From Sinorhizobium meliloti 4H41 (GTDB lineage Bacteria; Pseudomonadota; Alphaproteobacteria; Rhizobiales; Rhizobiaceae), in assembly GCF_000375585.1 (NCBI RefSeq), contig NZ_AQWP01000012.1, forward strand, positions 1 through 64,000: 64,000 bases of DNA, in the 5' to 3' direction. The position numbers and the translations under genes are program-made. Under the pieces are notes generated by a model, which saw nothing but the letters and a program-made list of their open reading frames with translations, did no database searches and was not told where the DNA came from. Position 1 is the first letter of the stretch. Each line of letters starts with the position of its first letter. Shown here piece by piece: positions 16,799-24,519 of this stretch.

Positions 16799-17617
16799 TC
16801 AAGACTTCTTGCCTCCGGGTTTCTTTTTCTCGAGGCTTCCCTTGAGCGCCGCCATGAGGTCGATGACGTTTCCGGCATGGACCGGCTCTCCCTCCTTGCC
16901 TTTCGGCTTGGCTACCTTCTTGGCAGACTTCCGCTTGCTTTCTATGATTTCGAGCAGCTTTTCCTGAACGGGATCGCTGACCATATCCGGGTTCCATGGC
17001 TTGCTGCGTTCTTCGATCAGCGAGGTGACGAGGCTCATCAGCTTCGGATCGTCATCCCCATCGCCAATATCGGCGAAATAGGTCTCTGGCTTGCGCACCT
17101 CGTCGCCATAGCGAAGGGTCCATACGATGATGCCTTTGCCGCACGGTTCCAGCATCACGGCGCGTTCGCGCCGGCCGATCACGAGCCGGGAAATGCCGGC
17201 GACCTTCTCGGCTACCATGGCGTCGCGGATCACGCTGAAAGCTTCGTGGCCGACCTCGTCCGAGGGCGTAAGGTAGTGAGGCTTCTCCAGCCAGATCCAT
17301 TCTATCGCCTCGCGCGGAACGAACTTCTCGATGTCGATCGTCCTGGCGCTTTCGAGCGCGACGCTCTCAAGTTCTTCGTCCTCGATTACCAGGAAGTCGT
17401 TTTCGCCGCGCTCGTAACCTTTCACCTCGTCGTCGTCGTCGACCTCTTTGCCGGTCACCGCATCGACGTACCGGGAGACGACACGGTTGTTGGACTTGCG
17501 GTTGAGCGTGTGGAAGCGGACCTTCTCGGACTCGCTGGTCGCCGGCATCATCGAAACGGGGCAGGTGACGAGCGAGAGTTTCAGATAGCCTTTCCAATAT
17601 GGACGCGGGGGCGCCAT
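16799..17617 (-). CDS. ku: Ku protein, non-homologous end joining
   Basis: This 272-residue bacterial Ku homodimer subunit binds DNA ends and recruits the LigD ligase. The N-terminal WKGYLKLSLVTCPV and FHTLNRK blocks and the central beta-barrel segments (VKGYERGENDFLVIEDEEL, KPHYLTP) are typical. A lysine-rich C-terminal tail (KKKPGGKKS) is the usual DNA-contacting extension. A second ku gene lies just upstream on the same strand, separated by a mosaic repeat. No LigD gene is in the window. Confidence 0.93.
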   Translation of the reverse strand: MAPPRPYWKGYLKLSLVTCPVSMMPATSESEKVRFHTLNRKSNNRVVSRYVDAVTGKEVDDDDEVKGYERGENDFLVIEDEELESVALESARTIDIEKFVPREAIEWIWLEKPHYLTPSDEVGHEAFSVIRDAMVAEKVAGISRLVIGRRERAVMLEPCGKGIIVWTLRYGDEVRKPETYFADIGDGDDDPKLMSLVTSLIEERSKPWNPDMVSDPVQEKLLEIIESKRKSAKKVAKPKGKEGEPVHAGNVIDLMAALKGSLEKKKPGGKKS

Positions 17618-17638
17618 CGTTCACCTCCCTGGATCATG

Positions 17639-17741
17639 ATGTTTTTAGGCCGGTTCGACCTGAAAACATGCACGTGACCGGTTCCAACAGGTAGAGCGGG
17701 ATGCGGGCGAAAAATCGCAATACTTTCCTCATCCCGCTCTA
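17639..17741. repeat. Mosaic palindromic repeat between the ku genes
   Basis: Two hairpins are joined. The first is an imperfect palindrome ATGTTTTTAGG...CCTGAAAACAT (about 17639-17669). The second has perfect 12-base arms TAGAGCGGGATG (17692-17703) and CATCCCGCTCTA (17730-17741). The second ends on the stop codon of the upstream ku gene. The arrangement matches rhizobial ABC/RIME intergenic elements and may terminate or stabilise the ku transcript. Confidence 0.75.
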
Positions 17742-18623
17742 GCTTGCGCGGCGGCGCTGGGCGGGCGCGCTCTTTGTAGCCGTTTTCGCCTTGGTCTTTG
17801 CCGCGCTTTCCTTGCTCGCGCGCTTCTTCGACGCCGCCGGCGGCTTTTTCATCCCGGCGCTCTGGCGGAGCGCCTCAAGCAGATCATTGGCTTTCGAGAC
17901 CTTCGGCGGTGCGCGTTTCGGCAGCGACTTGCCTTCGAGCTTGGCCTTGATCAGTTCGGCGAGCGCAGCCTCGTAGCGGTCGTCTAATTCTTCGGCCGAG
18001 AAGGTGCCCTTCTTCATGCCGATGATGTGCTTGGCAAGATCGAGCATCTCGCCCTCGATCTTGATGTCCGGAATCTCCTTGAAGGCCTCCTTGGCGCTCC
18101 GAACCTCGTAGTCGAAGTTCAGGGTCGTAGCGATCAGGCCCTTGTCATGCGGTCGAAGCAGAACGGTGCGCATGCGGCGGAAAAGGACCGTTTGGGCGAC
18201 TGCGGCGACCTTCTTCTTGCGCATGCCTTCGCGAAGCAAGGCAAATGCGTCGGTGCCCATCTTGTCGGGTGTCAGATAATAGGGCTTGTCGAAATAGACT
18301 TTGTCGACGTCGTCGCAGGTAATGAATGCCTGGACCCGCAACGTCTTGTCGCTCTCCGGAACGGCGGAGGCGACTTCCTCCGGCTCGAGCACCACATATC
18401 GCTCGTCGCCGATCTCGTAGCCCTTGACCTGATCTTCCTTTTCCACCGGCTTGCCGGAGACACTGTCGACGAACTCGCGCCGTACCCGGTTTCCGGTTTC
18501 GCGGTTGACCGTGTGGAAGGCGATCCGGTCGGAGGTCGACGTGGCGGTGTACAGCGCCACCGGCGCAGTGACTTCACCAAATCGGAGGTAGCCCTTCCAT
18601 TGGGCTCGTGCCGAGACTGCCAT
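17739..18623 (-). CDS. ku: Ku protein, second copy
   Basis: This 294-residue Ku protein has the same core blocks as its neighbour (WKGYLRFGEVTAPVALY, FHTVNRETGNRVRREF, KPYYLTPDKMGTDAF) but clearly diverged sequence. The C-terminus is longer and rich in Lys/Ala (AASKKRASKESAAKTKAK), an extension that binds DNA in other Ku proteins. The ATG at 18623 has GGGAG upstream; the frame is open 84 bases further but lacks such a site. Two Ku forms could make homo- or heterodimers, as shown for multiple Ku proteins in rhizobia. Confidence 0.93.
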   Translation of the reverse strand: MAVSARAQWKGYLRFGEVTAPVALYTATSTSDRIAFHTVNRETGNRVRREFVDSVSGKPVEKEDQVKGYEIGDERYVVLEPEEVASAVPESDKTLRVQAFITCDDVDKVYFDKPYYLTPDKMGTDAFALLREGMRKKKVAAVAQTVLFRRMRTVLLRPHDKGLIATTLNFDYEVRSAKEAFKEIPDIKIEGEMLDLAKHIIGMKKGTFSAEELDDRYEAALAELIKAKLEGKSLPKRAPPKVSKANDLLEALRQSAGMKKPPAASKKRASKESAAKTKAKTATKSAPAQRRRAS

Positions 18624-18793
18624 GGCTAACTCCCTGTATATCCGGGGAGTCAACCGAATCGCATTCCGCTTTGTTCCGATACGGAGCGAATCTCTCGGAA
18701 GATTCACGCAGCCCAGCAGAATGGGGATGACGAGGCTCGACGAACGATCGGCTCACAAAGCGTCGTTCAAGATTTTCGTCATCCCCGCTCGGA

Positions 18794-19447
18794 TCAGCCC
18801 GCGTCCCGTGGTACCGGCGTGTTGAGCAGTTGCTGCTCCCACAGGAAGGCGATGCCGCTGCCGGCGGCATGCTGCACGAGCACCTCCGAAAGCTCGGCGG
18901 CATGCTCCGTGCGGGCCCAGTCGCGCTGCCATTCCGCAGCCACCGACAGCCACGTCATCATGTTCGCGCCAGCCATGATCATGCGCTGGATCGCGACCTC
19001 ATGGGCCTCGACCGAAGTGCCGCCGGATGCATCGGTGACAACCGTCACGTCCCAACCTTCGCCGAGCGCCTGGATCGTCGGCATCGCAACGCATATCTCG
19101 GTCCACAGGCCCGCGATGATGAGCTGCTTGCGTCCGGTGGCCTTGACCGCGTCCACGACCTTCTCATCCTCCCAGGTGTTGATGAACGTCCGATCGATCA
19201 CCTCTTGGCCGGGAAACACGTCAGTGATCGGGGGGAAGATACGGCCGCCCCGATCAGCGATCACGCTCGTCAGAATCGTGGGCACGCCGAAGGCCTTGGC
19301 GGCCTTCGCCAGAGCCGCCGCATTGTTGACCACCATCTGCGGTTCGTGGCTGTTCACGTTTGTGAGCTGATAGGGCTGGTGGTCGATCAGAACGAGGACC
19401 GAGTCTTCGGGACGAAGAAGCGAATCAAGGCCGTTACGAGGGGTCAT
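18794..19447 (-). CDS. Isochorismatase-like hydrolase, YcaC family (second copy)
   Basis: This 217-residue relative of the protein at 10942 has D22 (LIDHQPYQ) and the cysteine of GLWTEICVAMP as catalytic residues. The family pattern FINTWEDEKVV is also present. The ATG at 19447 follows AAAGGAAG; a TTG immediately before it is in frame but not needed. It is divergent from a LysR gene 155 bases away, the common arrangement for YcaC-type genes. The substrate is unknown. Confidence 0.88.
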   Translation of the reverse strand: MTPRNGLDSLLRPEDSVLVLIDHQPYQLTNVNSHEPQMVVNNAAALAKAAKAFGVPTILTSVIADRGGRIFPPITDVFPGQEVIDRTFINTWEDEKVVDAVKATGRKQLIIAGLWTEICVAMPTIQALGEGWDVTVVTDASGGTSVEAHEVAIQRMIMAGANMMTWLSVAAEWQRDWARTEHAAELSEVLVQHAAGSGIAFLWEQQLLNTPVPRDAG

Positions 19448-19602
19448 CAAGACTTCCTTTCTCTGCCGCTATGGACGGCAACGGGTTTCACGGGAGACAT
19501 GCGCCAGCGGGCGACGTTGCCTGGACTCAATTTGCTGTTCCTTTTGGTGGTGCGATAGTGCCATAGTCAGACAAGCTGTGTCGCGAAACGAGGAACGCCG
19601 GA

Positions 19603-20496
19603 TTGGATATCGAGGATCTGCAGACATTCGTCGCAGTGGCCGATGCCGGGGGCGTATCGGCTGCCGCGCGCCGGCTCGGCGTCTCCAAATCGATCGTCAG
19701 TCGGCGGCTCATTCGGATTGAAGCGGAGCTTGGGGTCCAGCTTCTTGCACGAACGACCCGCGGCGCCGCGCTTACAGAAGCGGGAGTGACGTTCAGAGAC
19801 CATGCGGCCCGAGCCAGCGCCGAGATCGATGCGGCCAGGGAAACGATCCTCCCTACCGGTGAGTTGCGTGGCCGCCTGAGGGTTGCCATGCCGCTTTCTT
19901 TCGGCCCGACCCACTTCGCCCCCGTGCTTGCGGAAATGGCGCAACAACACCCGCAGCTGCACATCCATACCTCCTACAGCGATCGCTTCGTCGATCTCAT
20001 CTCCGAAGGTTTCGATTGCGCGATCCGGGTTGGTTACCTTCAGGACTCCAACCTCATCGCGAAGCGCGTCGGACCGATCTATGGAAAGCTTGTCGCAAGC
20101 CCGGCCTATATCGAAGCGCACGGTTCACCTGAGACGCTTGAGCAACTGGTCAACCATCAGGCCGTGATGCAGGGAACGGAAACCTGGCAGTTCATGGATG
20201 GCAGCAGGATTGTCACGGTTCAGCCGCAGGGCAGGTTCAAGGCCGACAACGCTATGGCGCTTGCCGCTGCCGCGGCGGCAGGACTCGGCATCGCCTGGCT
20301 CCCCGATTGCATCACACACCAATATGTGGCCTCCGGCGCGCTCGTCCCGGTCATGAGGCGCTACCCCCCACCTTCGGCGGGCGCGTATGTCGTCCGACCG
20401 CCGGGTCAGCACCCCGCGCGGAAAGTCCGTGTCCTCGTAGAAATGCTGATCGAGTACTTCGCACGAAATCCGGACGTTTGGGGCCTCGACCGTTAG
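19603..20496 (+). CDS. LysR-family transcriptional regulator
   Basis: This 297-residue LysR protein has an N-terminal helix-turn-helix (DIEDLQTFVAVADAGGVSAA, SKSIVSRRLIRIE) and an effector domain of the CrgA/DmlR-like group (GFDCAIRVGYLQDSNLIAKRVG). The start appears to be TTG at 19603 with GAGGAA upstream; no ATG lies in a suitable place. It is divergent from the second YcaC gene and probably regulates it. Distal to it begins the decayed tRNA-Arg element. Confidence 0.85.
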   Translation: MDIEDLQTFVAVADAGGVSAAARRLGVSKSIVSRRLIRIEAELGVQLLARTTRGAALTEAGVTFRDHAARASAEIDAARETILPTGELRGRLRVAMPLSFGPTHFAPVLAEMAQQHPQLHIHTSYSDRFVDLISEGFDCAIRVGYLQDSNLIAKRVGPIYGKLVASPAYIEAHGSPETLEQLVNHQAVMQGTETWQFMDGSRIVTVQPQGRFKADNAMALAAAAAAGLGIAWLPDCITHQYVASGALVPVMRRYPPPSAGAYVVRPPGQHPARKVRVLVEMLIEYFARNPDVWGLDR

Positions 20497-20517
20497 AACA
20501 CGAACGGGCGAAGCGCT

Positions 20518-20940
20518 TTGTCAATGAATTCGACGGTCGCTCTCGGCAATGGCCGAGGGCGTGCGCTCTCTGAAAAGGCTCTGGCGCAAAGCCTCGGGCA
20601 ACCCAGCCTGATTTCTCTGGCCTTTACGCTTGAGGCGAGTAACAAAGGCACGGAAATAACCGACTGGCTCGTCTATTTTGCGCAAACGGTTCTGGAGGCG
20701 CAACAGACCACGATGCGGCGGATCAATTTCTACATTGCCAAAGCACATTTTTACCGGCGGCTTGGCGGCCAACTTAACGAGCGGCAAAGCAAAGCGATTG
20801 CCCGCATGTTCCGCGAGGGGATCAACGGTTTCAAGGGTGGGTTGAGCGCCGAAAATTACATCAGCATCACCAAGGCGTCACGCGCGACCGCCATGCGTGA
20901 TCTTCACGAGTTGGTCGCCGTGCTCTCCGGCATTGGCCGG
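20518..20940 (+). pseudogene. Fic-family protein fragment (C-terminal part)
   Basis: About 130 residues match the C-terminal half of Fic/DUF4172-type proteins: LSEKALAQSLGQPSLISL, EITDWLVYFAQTVLEAQQTT, IARMFREGINGFKGGLSAEN and ITKASRATAMRDL. The catalytic HPFxxGNGR motif lies upstream in the full protein and is absent. A short internal segment also seems to be missing after SLISLAFTLE. Beyond RDLHELV the frame runs into unrelated sequence antisense to the DUF6065 gene. It is a non-functional relic. Confidence 0.75.
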
Positions 20941-20982
20941 GGGCGGACGGCCTGCTTGATAGCGTCAATGCTTCCACGGCGC

Positions 20983-21711
20983 CTATCGTTTTGCCCTGAA
21001 TGGCGCCAGCCGAAGCTTGCTTCGATGGTCGTCGGGCGCATCATCGCCGGAGGGATACTTCCCTCGAAAATAGGTCTTCTGCCACTTCTTCCTCGCCGCC
21101 TCGGAATCCGGATTGGACAGCGCAGCGTTGAACTGGAAGCGGCCGGCCGCCCATGCCGCGTGTTCGGCTTCAAGCTCAGGGTTCTCCGAGAGCCTGGCCA
21201 TCCGCGGATCGAGGTTTTCGAGTTCCCGTCGTGCCACCGGAAAGACGTGGCAGAACGGTTCGCCTTCCTCGAAATAGACGCGCTGGGCCGCGCGGGTGAA
21301 CTGCCAGTTCATCGTGAAGGTGTAGGGCGACCAGTCCGTTTCGACTATGCCCGTCAGCGGAGCGATCGCATCCTTCGGCCGGTTGATCGGGCCTGTCGCG
21401 AACATGTCGACGCCCGGATCGGCCCTGAACACGCATGGCACGTGAAAGGTGAGGATGCCCCCGCCGAAATGGCTTATCGCGGGCGCGTTGCCGGACTTGC
21501 ATTTGATCCGGATCGCGTCCGCCGCCTTGCGGCCGTCCCACAGGGCCGAAAAGCTCGTCGGGCAGAGAATCTCCCAGCCATGCGCGTTTGCGATGTTGAG
21601 CGGCAGGCAGCGATAGCTGCCGTCGCGAGGCATAGCCATGCCGGTATCACGAGACGCTTCATTCCTCAGCCCACCCGATTTGTAAGATTCAACAATTTTC
21701 AATGCCCACAT
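20983..21711 (-). CDS. DUF6065 family protein
   Basis: This 242-residue soluble protein has family-like blocks: CLPLNIANAHGWEILCP, AISHFGGGILTFHVPCVFR, GPINRPKDAIAPLTGIVETDW and TMNWQFTR. The function of DUF6065 is unknown. The ATG at 21711 (MWALKIVES) is chosen over an upstream ATG at 21756, which would run into the divergent small gene. It is intact in an otherwise decayed element. Its start and that of the small rightward gene are only 46 bases apart, so the two promoters overlap. Confidence 0.75.
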   Translation of the reverse strand: MWALKIVESYKSGGLRNEASRDTGMAMPRDGSYRCLPLNIANAHGWEILCPTSFSALWDGRKAADAIRIKCKSGNAPAISHFGGGILTFHVPCVFRADPGVDMFATGPINRPKDAIAPLTGIVETDWSPYTFTMNWQFTRAAQRVYFEEGEPFCHVFPVARRELENLDPRMARLSENPELEAEHAAWAAGRFQFNAALSNPDSEAARKKWQKTYFRGKYPSGDDAPDDHRSKLRLAPFRAKR

Positions 21712-21716
21712 TTGAA

Positions 21717-21740
21717 CTATACCTTGGCGCGTGATTCTTG
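21717..21740 (+). promoter_or_regulatory. Promoter-like segment, repeated at 22451
   Basis: CTATACCTTGGCGCGTGATTCTTG matches 19 of 24 bases of 22451-22474. The CTATAC is a plausible rhizobial -10 hexamer for the small gene starting at 21758. The segment lies between divergent starts. Confidence 0.5.
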
Positions 21741-21757
21741 AAAGAGGTATCGCCACG

Positions 21758-22036
21758 ATGGAAACAGCCGCTCTGTACGCCTATCAAATTTCACCGCCAA
21801 ATGACCAATTGCTCTACTTTGCGGAAACGCTTGAGGAATGCCAAACCGCCGCGTCGGAGGAACGTCGGGAATTAAAAGAGGGTGATCCCGACGACGAGCA
21901 TGAAGCCATGGCGATTTACCGCTGTTTGGTGAGGATGCCCGATCAGCAAACGTTAATTCGCATTCTGAACGAAGAAATCAGCCCCATTGAAGCTTGCGTG
22001 GTTGAACGCAAATTGGTTGCGCTGGTCACGGAATAA
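21758..22036 (+). CDS. Small acidic hypothetical protein (92 aa)
   Basis: The family is not recognised. It is strongly acidic (LEECQTAASEERRELKEGDPDDEHEA), without a signal peptide or membrane helix. AAAGAGG sits 8-12 bases before the ATG at 21758. A short hairpin follows the stop. Its promoter region and its terminal region both recur 730 and 450 bases away around an empty spacer, suggesting that a paralogous copy was lost. Confidence 0.6.
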   Translation: METAALYAYQISPPNDQLLYFAETLEECQTAASEERRELKEGDPDDEHEAMAIYRCLVRMPDQQTLIRILNEEISPIEACVVERKLVALVTE

Positions 22037-22039
22037 ATA

Positions 22040-22063
22040 AAAGCCCCCGAAGCCGGGAGCTTT
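22040..22063. terminator. Bidirectional intrinsic terminator
   Basis: AAAGC...GCTTT encloses CCCG/CGGG around AAGC. On the minus strand the stem is followed by TTTTATTTATT, a good T-tract for the leftward gene at 22085-22372. It also sits just past the stop of the rightward small gene. Confidence 0.75.
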
Positions 22064-22084
22064 GAGCGGTCATCGCCGATCATT

Positions 22085-22372
22085 TCAAGTGCCGCTCTTC
22101 AACACTCTACTGCTGTTCGTCAACTCGTTGATCGTGTCTTGGTACTGGTCGATGATATGAAGTCTTTCCTTCGCGACCTTGGACAACAGGGCGTACTCTT
22201 CTTTTTGCCGCTCAATCTGAGCCCTGCTTTCGGATAGCTCTTCCGAAAGCACGCCAAGGCGTTCTTGGATTGCTTCATGCTTCTTCCCTAAAACTCTGTT
22301 GAAGAGAATTGCCGTCAACAGCGCCGTGCCAAGCAGGCTCAACGCAAGAGTTCCGTACGATAACGTGATCAA
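22085..22372 (-). CDS. Small membrane-anchored coiled-coil protein
   Basis: This 95-residue protein has one N-terminal transmembrane helix (LALSLLGTALLTAILF). A long charged helix follows (KKHEAIQERLGVLSEELSES and on to KERLHIIDQYQDTINEL) and should form a coiled coil. No family is recognised. The best start is TTG at 22372, with GGAGA 9-13 bases before it; an upstream in-frame codon at 22417 would add a basic leader without a ribosome site. The layout resembles phage or element-borne membrane proteins such as spanin-like or Rz-like factors, but no specific match is claimed. Confidence 0.6.
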   Translation of the reverse strand: MITLSYGTLALSLLGTALLTAILFNRVLGKKHEAIQERLGVLSEELSESRAQIERQKEEYALLSKVAKERLHIIDQYQDTINELTNSSRVLKSGT

Positions 22373-22450
22373 TTGGCACCGTCTCCAAACCCGACTGGGC
22401 TTCCCGCAACATTTCACCCGTAAAAAATTAGGGTATTTGCCTCGCGAGGT

Positions 22451-22533
22451 CTATACCTTTGCGAGTGATGCAAGAAAACAATCGCGTGAACGTAGTGCGC
22501 TTGCCGGGAGCTTTGAGCGCGTTCGCCGATTAT
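22451..22533 (+). repeat. Collapsed duplicate of the small-gene control regions
   Basis: 22451-22474 repeats the promoter-like segment at 21717-21740. 22503-22533 repeats the post-gene segment at 22052-22083 (17 identical bases GCCGGGAGCTTTGAGCG, then TCGCCGAT). Only 28 bases separate them here, where the first copy has a whole gene. The right edge coincides with the truncation of the integrase frame. Confidence 0.65.
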
Positions 22534-23186
22534 GTCGGTTCACACGGTCGGTTCGTCTCCAGTGCGATCTTTCCCTCTGCCACCCGAGCAGCGATTTTTC
22601 CGGCGAATTCGAATGCCTGCTTGGCGGTCATGGCGACGACATCGATTTCGCCCATGGCATCGACGAAATCGAGCGCGGCGCGCTTGTATCGGGTCTTCTT
22701 CTTGTCCTGCGCGCGCTTGTCGAGATTCAAAAACTTGCCGGGGGTTAGTTCCACATACCGCTCAAACACCTGAAGCATATTCATGGCAGGAACTTCGACG
22801 GCACCACCGAGCGCCGCGACTTCGGCGATGTCGGGGTTCTTGATCTTCTCTAATGCCTCAATGCCCCGGCTCATCATCGCGACGTAGCCTTGAAGCGATG
22901 CCGCTTCGATGGCTTCGGGTGTTTGATACTGGATACCGAGTCTTTCGCTCGTCTGCTGGATCAGCGGCATTGTGAGCGGCGTTGAGTCGGAAATCTCGTC
23001 AGCCCTAAACAGCTTCATGTAGTGGTCGAGAAGCGCAGCGGCTTTGACAATCGCTTCCTTTCGGTCCTTTGTTCCCAAGGTTACCCAAAATTCTCGCTTG
23101 CCGAACTTCGCCCGTTTGGCTTTGGGAACTGTAATGCCGAAGCTGTACTTTCCGTTCTTTCTCGGAACGATGTAGTCAAGACTCAT
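22530..23186 (-). pseudogene. Truncated phage-type tyrosine integrase (N-terminal half)
   Basis: This 218-residue fragment begins with the arm-binding domain common to tRNA-targeting integrases (IVPRKNGKYSFGITVPK, FWVTLGTKDRKEA). It continues into the core-binding helical domain (FERYVELTPGKFLNLDKRAQ). The catalytic domain with R-H-R-Y residues is missing; the frame ends in unrelated sequence shared with the duplicated segment. It cannot recombine DNA. Its orientation, reading away from the tRNA 3' end, fits integration at the adjacent tRNA-Arg. Confidence 0.8.
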
Positions 23187-23461
23187 AATGTGTTGTCCGT
23201 ATCAAAATAGAAGTGGTTCTGAAAATGCGGAACTTATGCCGCAATAGCGTAGGTGGAGTCAACAAGTATTTGATAACACTCGAAAAACCCCGGAATTTGA
23301 TTTAAAAACAAACTCTCTATGCTTGCCGAAGCGCAAGAGTGGGATAATTTCCACGGGGTGCCGGTTTGCCGCTCTTGAAGGGCAAAAACGTAGCAAGATG
23401 TAGCAGAAAAACGTAGCAAAACTGACGTTTTCTGACCTAATCATTGATTTATTAGACGTAG

Positions 23462-23538
23462 TGGCGCACCCGACAGGATTCGAACCTGTGACCTTTGGAA
23501 TCGGAATCCAACACTCTATCCAGCTGAGCTACGGGTGC
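23462..23538 (-). tRNA. tRNA-Arg (anticodon CCG)
   Basis: On the minus strand the sequence folds as a standard cloverleaf. The 7-base acceptor GCACCCG pairs with CGGGTGC, the D-loop is AGCTGGATA, and the anticodon stem TTGGA/TCCAA encloses the loop TTCCGAT (anticodon CCG). The T-arm is ACAGG-TTCGAAT-CCTGT, and GCCA at the end provides an encoded CCA. The gene is intact. Its 3' end faces the decayed element and is the likely attachment site. The flanking 23187-23461 and 23539-23719 gaps hold no convincing gene. Confidence 0.97.
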
Positions 23539-23719
23539 ATCCGTTGGCGGCAGGGCCGCCGAAGCAGGCTGTGAGCGGTTCTTAGCCTAGCTTGCGCGCC
23601 GCTTCAATGGTGATTGACGGAGTTTGCAGCGGAAATTTGCGTTTGGTGTCTGGGGGAGGCGGCTTTTGCGAAGAAAATGCCGCGTCCGGCGACGCGGCAT
23701 TGGCGGCGCTTGTGCCGCC

Positions 23720-24505
23720 TCACGCCATCTGCATGGCGCCGGGGCCGGGGATGGCCTTGGGGGGCACCTTGCCCATGATGATCATGCCGAGCACCTCGTC
23801 CTTGGTCACGTCCTCGGTGCGGGCGTGGCCGACGACCTGGCCGTTCTTCATGACGGAGACGCGATCGGCGAGGTCGAAGACGTCGTGGATGTCGTGGCTG
23901 ATCAGGAAGATGCCGATGCCCTCGCGCTTCAATTGCTTGATGAGCTCGCCGACCTGCGCGGTTTCCTGCGGCCCGAGTGCCGCGGTCGGCTCGTCCATGA
24001 TCAGGATGCGGGCGTCGAAGAGGATGGCGCGGGCGATCGCCACCGATTGCCGCTGGCCGCCGGAGAGCGCCTTCACCGGTTCCTTGAAGCGCTGGAAGTT
24101 GGGGTTGAGCCGGCCCATCACTTCGCGGGCCTTGGCTTCCATAGCCACGTCGTCCAGCGTGCCCCAGGGGGTGCGCAGTTCGCGGCCGAGATAGAGATTG
24201 GCGGCGGCGTCGACGTTATCGGCGACGGCGAGTGTCTGATAGATCGTCTCGATGCCGTATTTCTTGGCGTCGCGCGGATTGTTGATCTCGGCCGGTTCGC
24301 CGTTGATCAGGATCTCGCCGGCATCGCGCTTGTAGGCGCCGGAGAGAATCTTGATGAGCGTCGACTTGCCGGCGCCGTTATGGCCGAGGAGGGCGACCAC
24401 TTCGCCCGGATAGAGGTCGACGGAGGCATCGTCCACCGCATGGATGCCGCCGAAGGAGATGGAAATGTTCTTCATTTCCACGAGCGGAGTGCGTTGTTCA
24501 GTCAT
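23720..24505 (-). CDS. xylG: Sugar ABC transporter ATPase, xylose type
   Basis: This 261-residue ATPase energises xylose uptake. Walker A is GHNGAGKS, the signature is LSGGQRQ, Walker B is ILIMDEP, and the switch histidine lies in LISHDI. It has one nucleotide-binding domain, whereas the classic XylG/RbsA type has two in about 500 residues; single-domain FrcA-like subunits are known in rhizobia. AGGAG precedes the ATG. It is the last gene of xylF-xylH-xylG, 14 bases after the permease. Confidence 0.9.
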   Translation of the reverse strand: MTEQRTPLVEMKNISISFGGIHAVDDASVDLYPGEVVALLGHNGAGKSTLIKILSGAYKRDAGEILINGEPAEINNPRDAKKYGIETIYQTLAVADNVDAAANLYLGRELRTPWGTLDDVAMEAKAREVMGRLNPNFQRFKEPVKALSGGQRQSVAIARAILFDARILIMDEPTAALGPQETAQVGELIKQLKREGIGIFLISHDIHDVFDLADRVSVMKNGQVVGHARTEDVTKDEVLGMIIMGKVPPKAIPGPGAMQMA

Positions 24506-24519
24506 GTTCGAACTCCTGA

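Larger units (their letters stand above)
20518..23461. mobile_element. Decayed integrated element at tRNA-Arg
   Basis: The stretch between the LysR gene and the 3' end of the tRNA-Arg gene holds a Fic-domain fragment, a DUF6065 gene, two small orphan genes, a duplicated non-coding segment and the N-terminal half of a phage-type integrase. The integrase starts 275 bases from the tRNA 3' end, the usual geometry for tRNA-targeted elements. No second copy of the tRNA 3' end was seen on the left, so the outer boundary is approximate and one attachment site may be lost. Confidence 0.6.

Noticed and set aside
20940-21741. Continuation of the Fic frame to 21741
   Set aside because: Past about 20940 the translation is antisense to DUF6065 codons and loses all similarity to Fic proteins.
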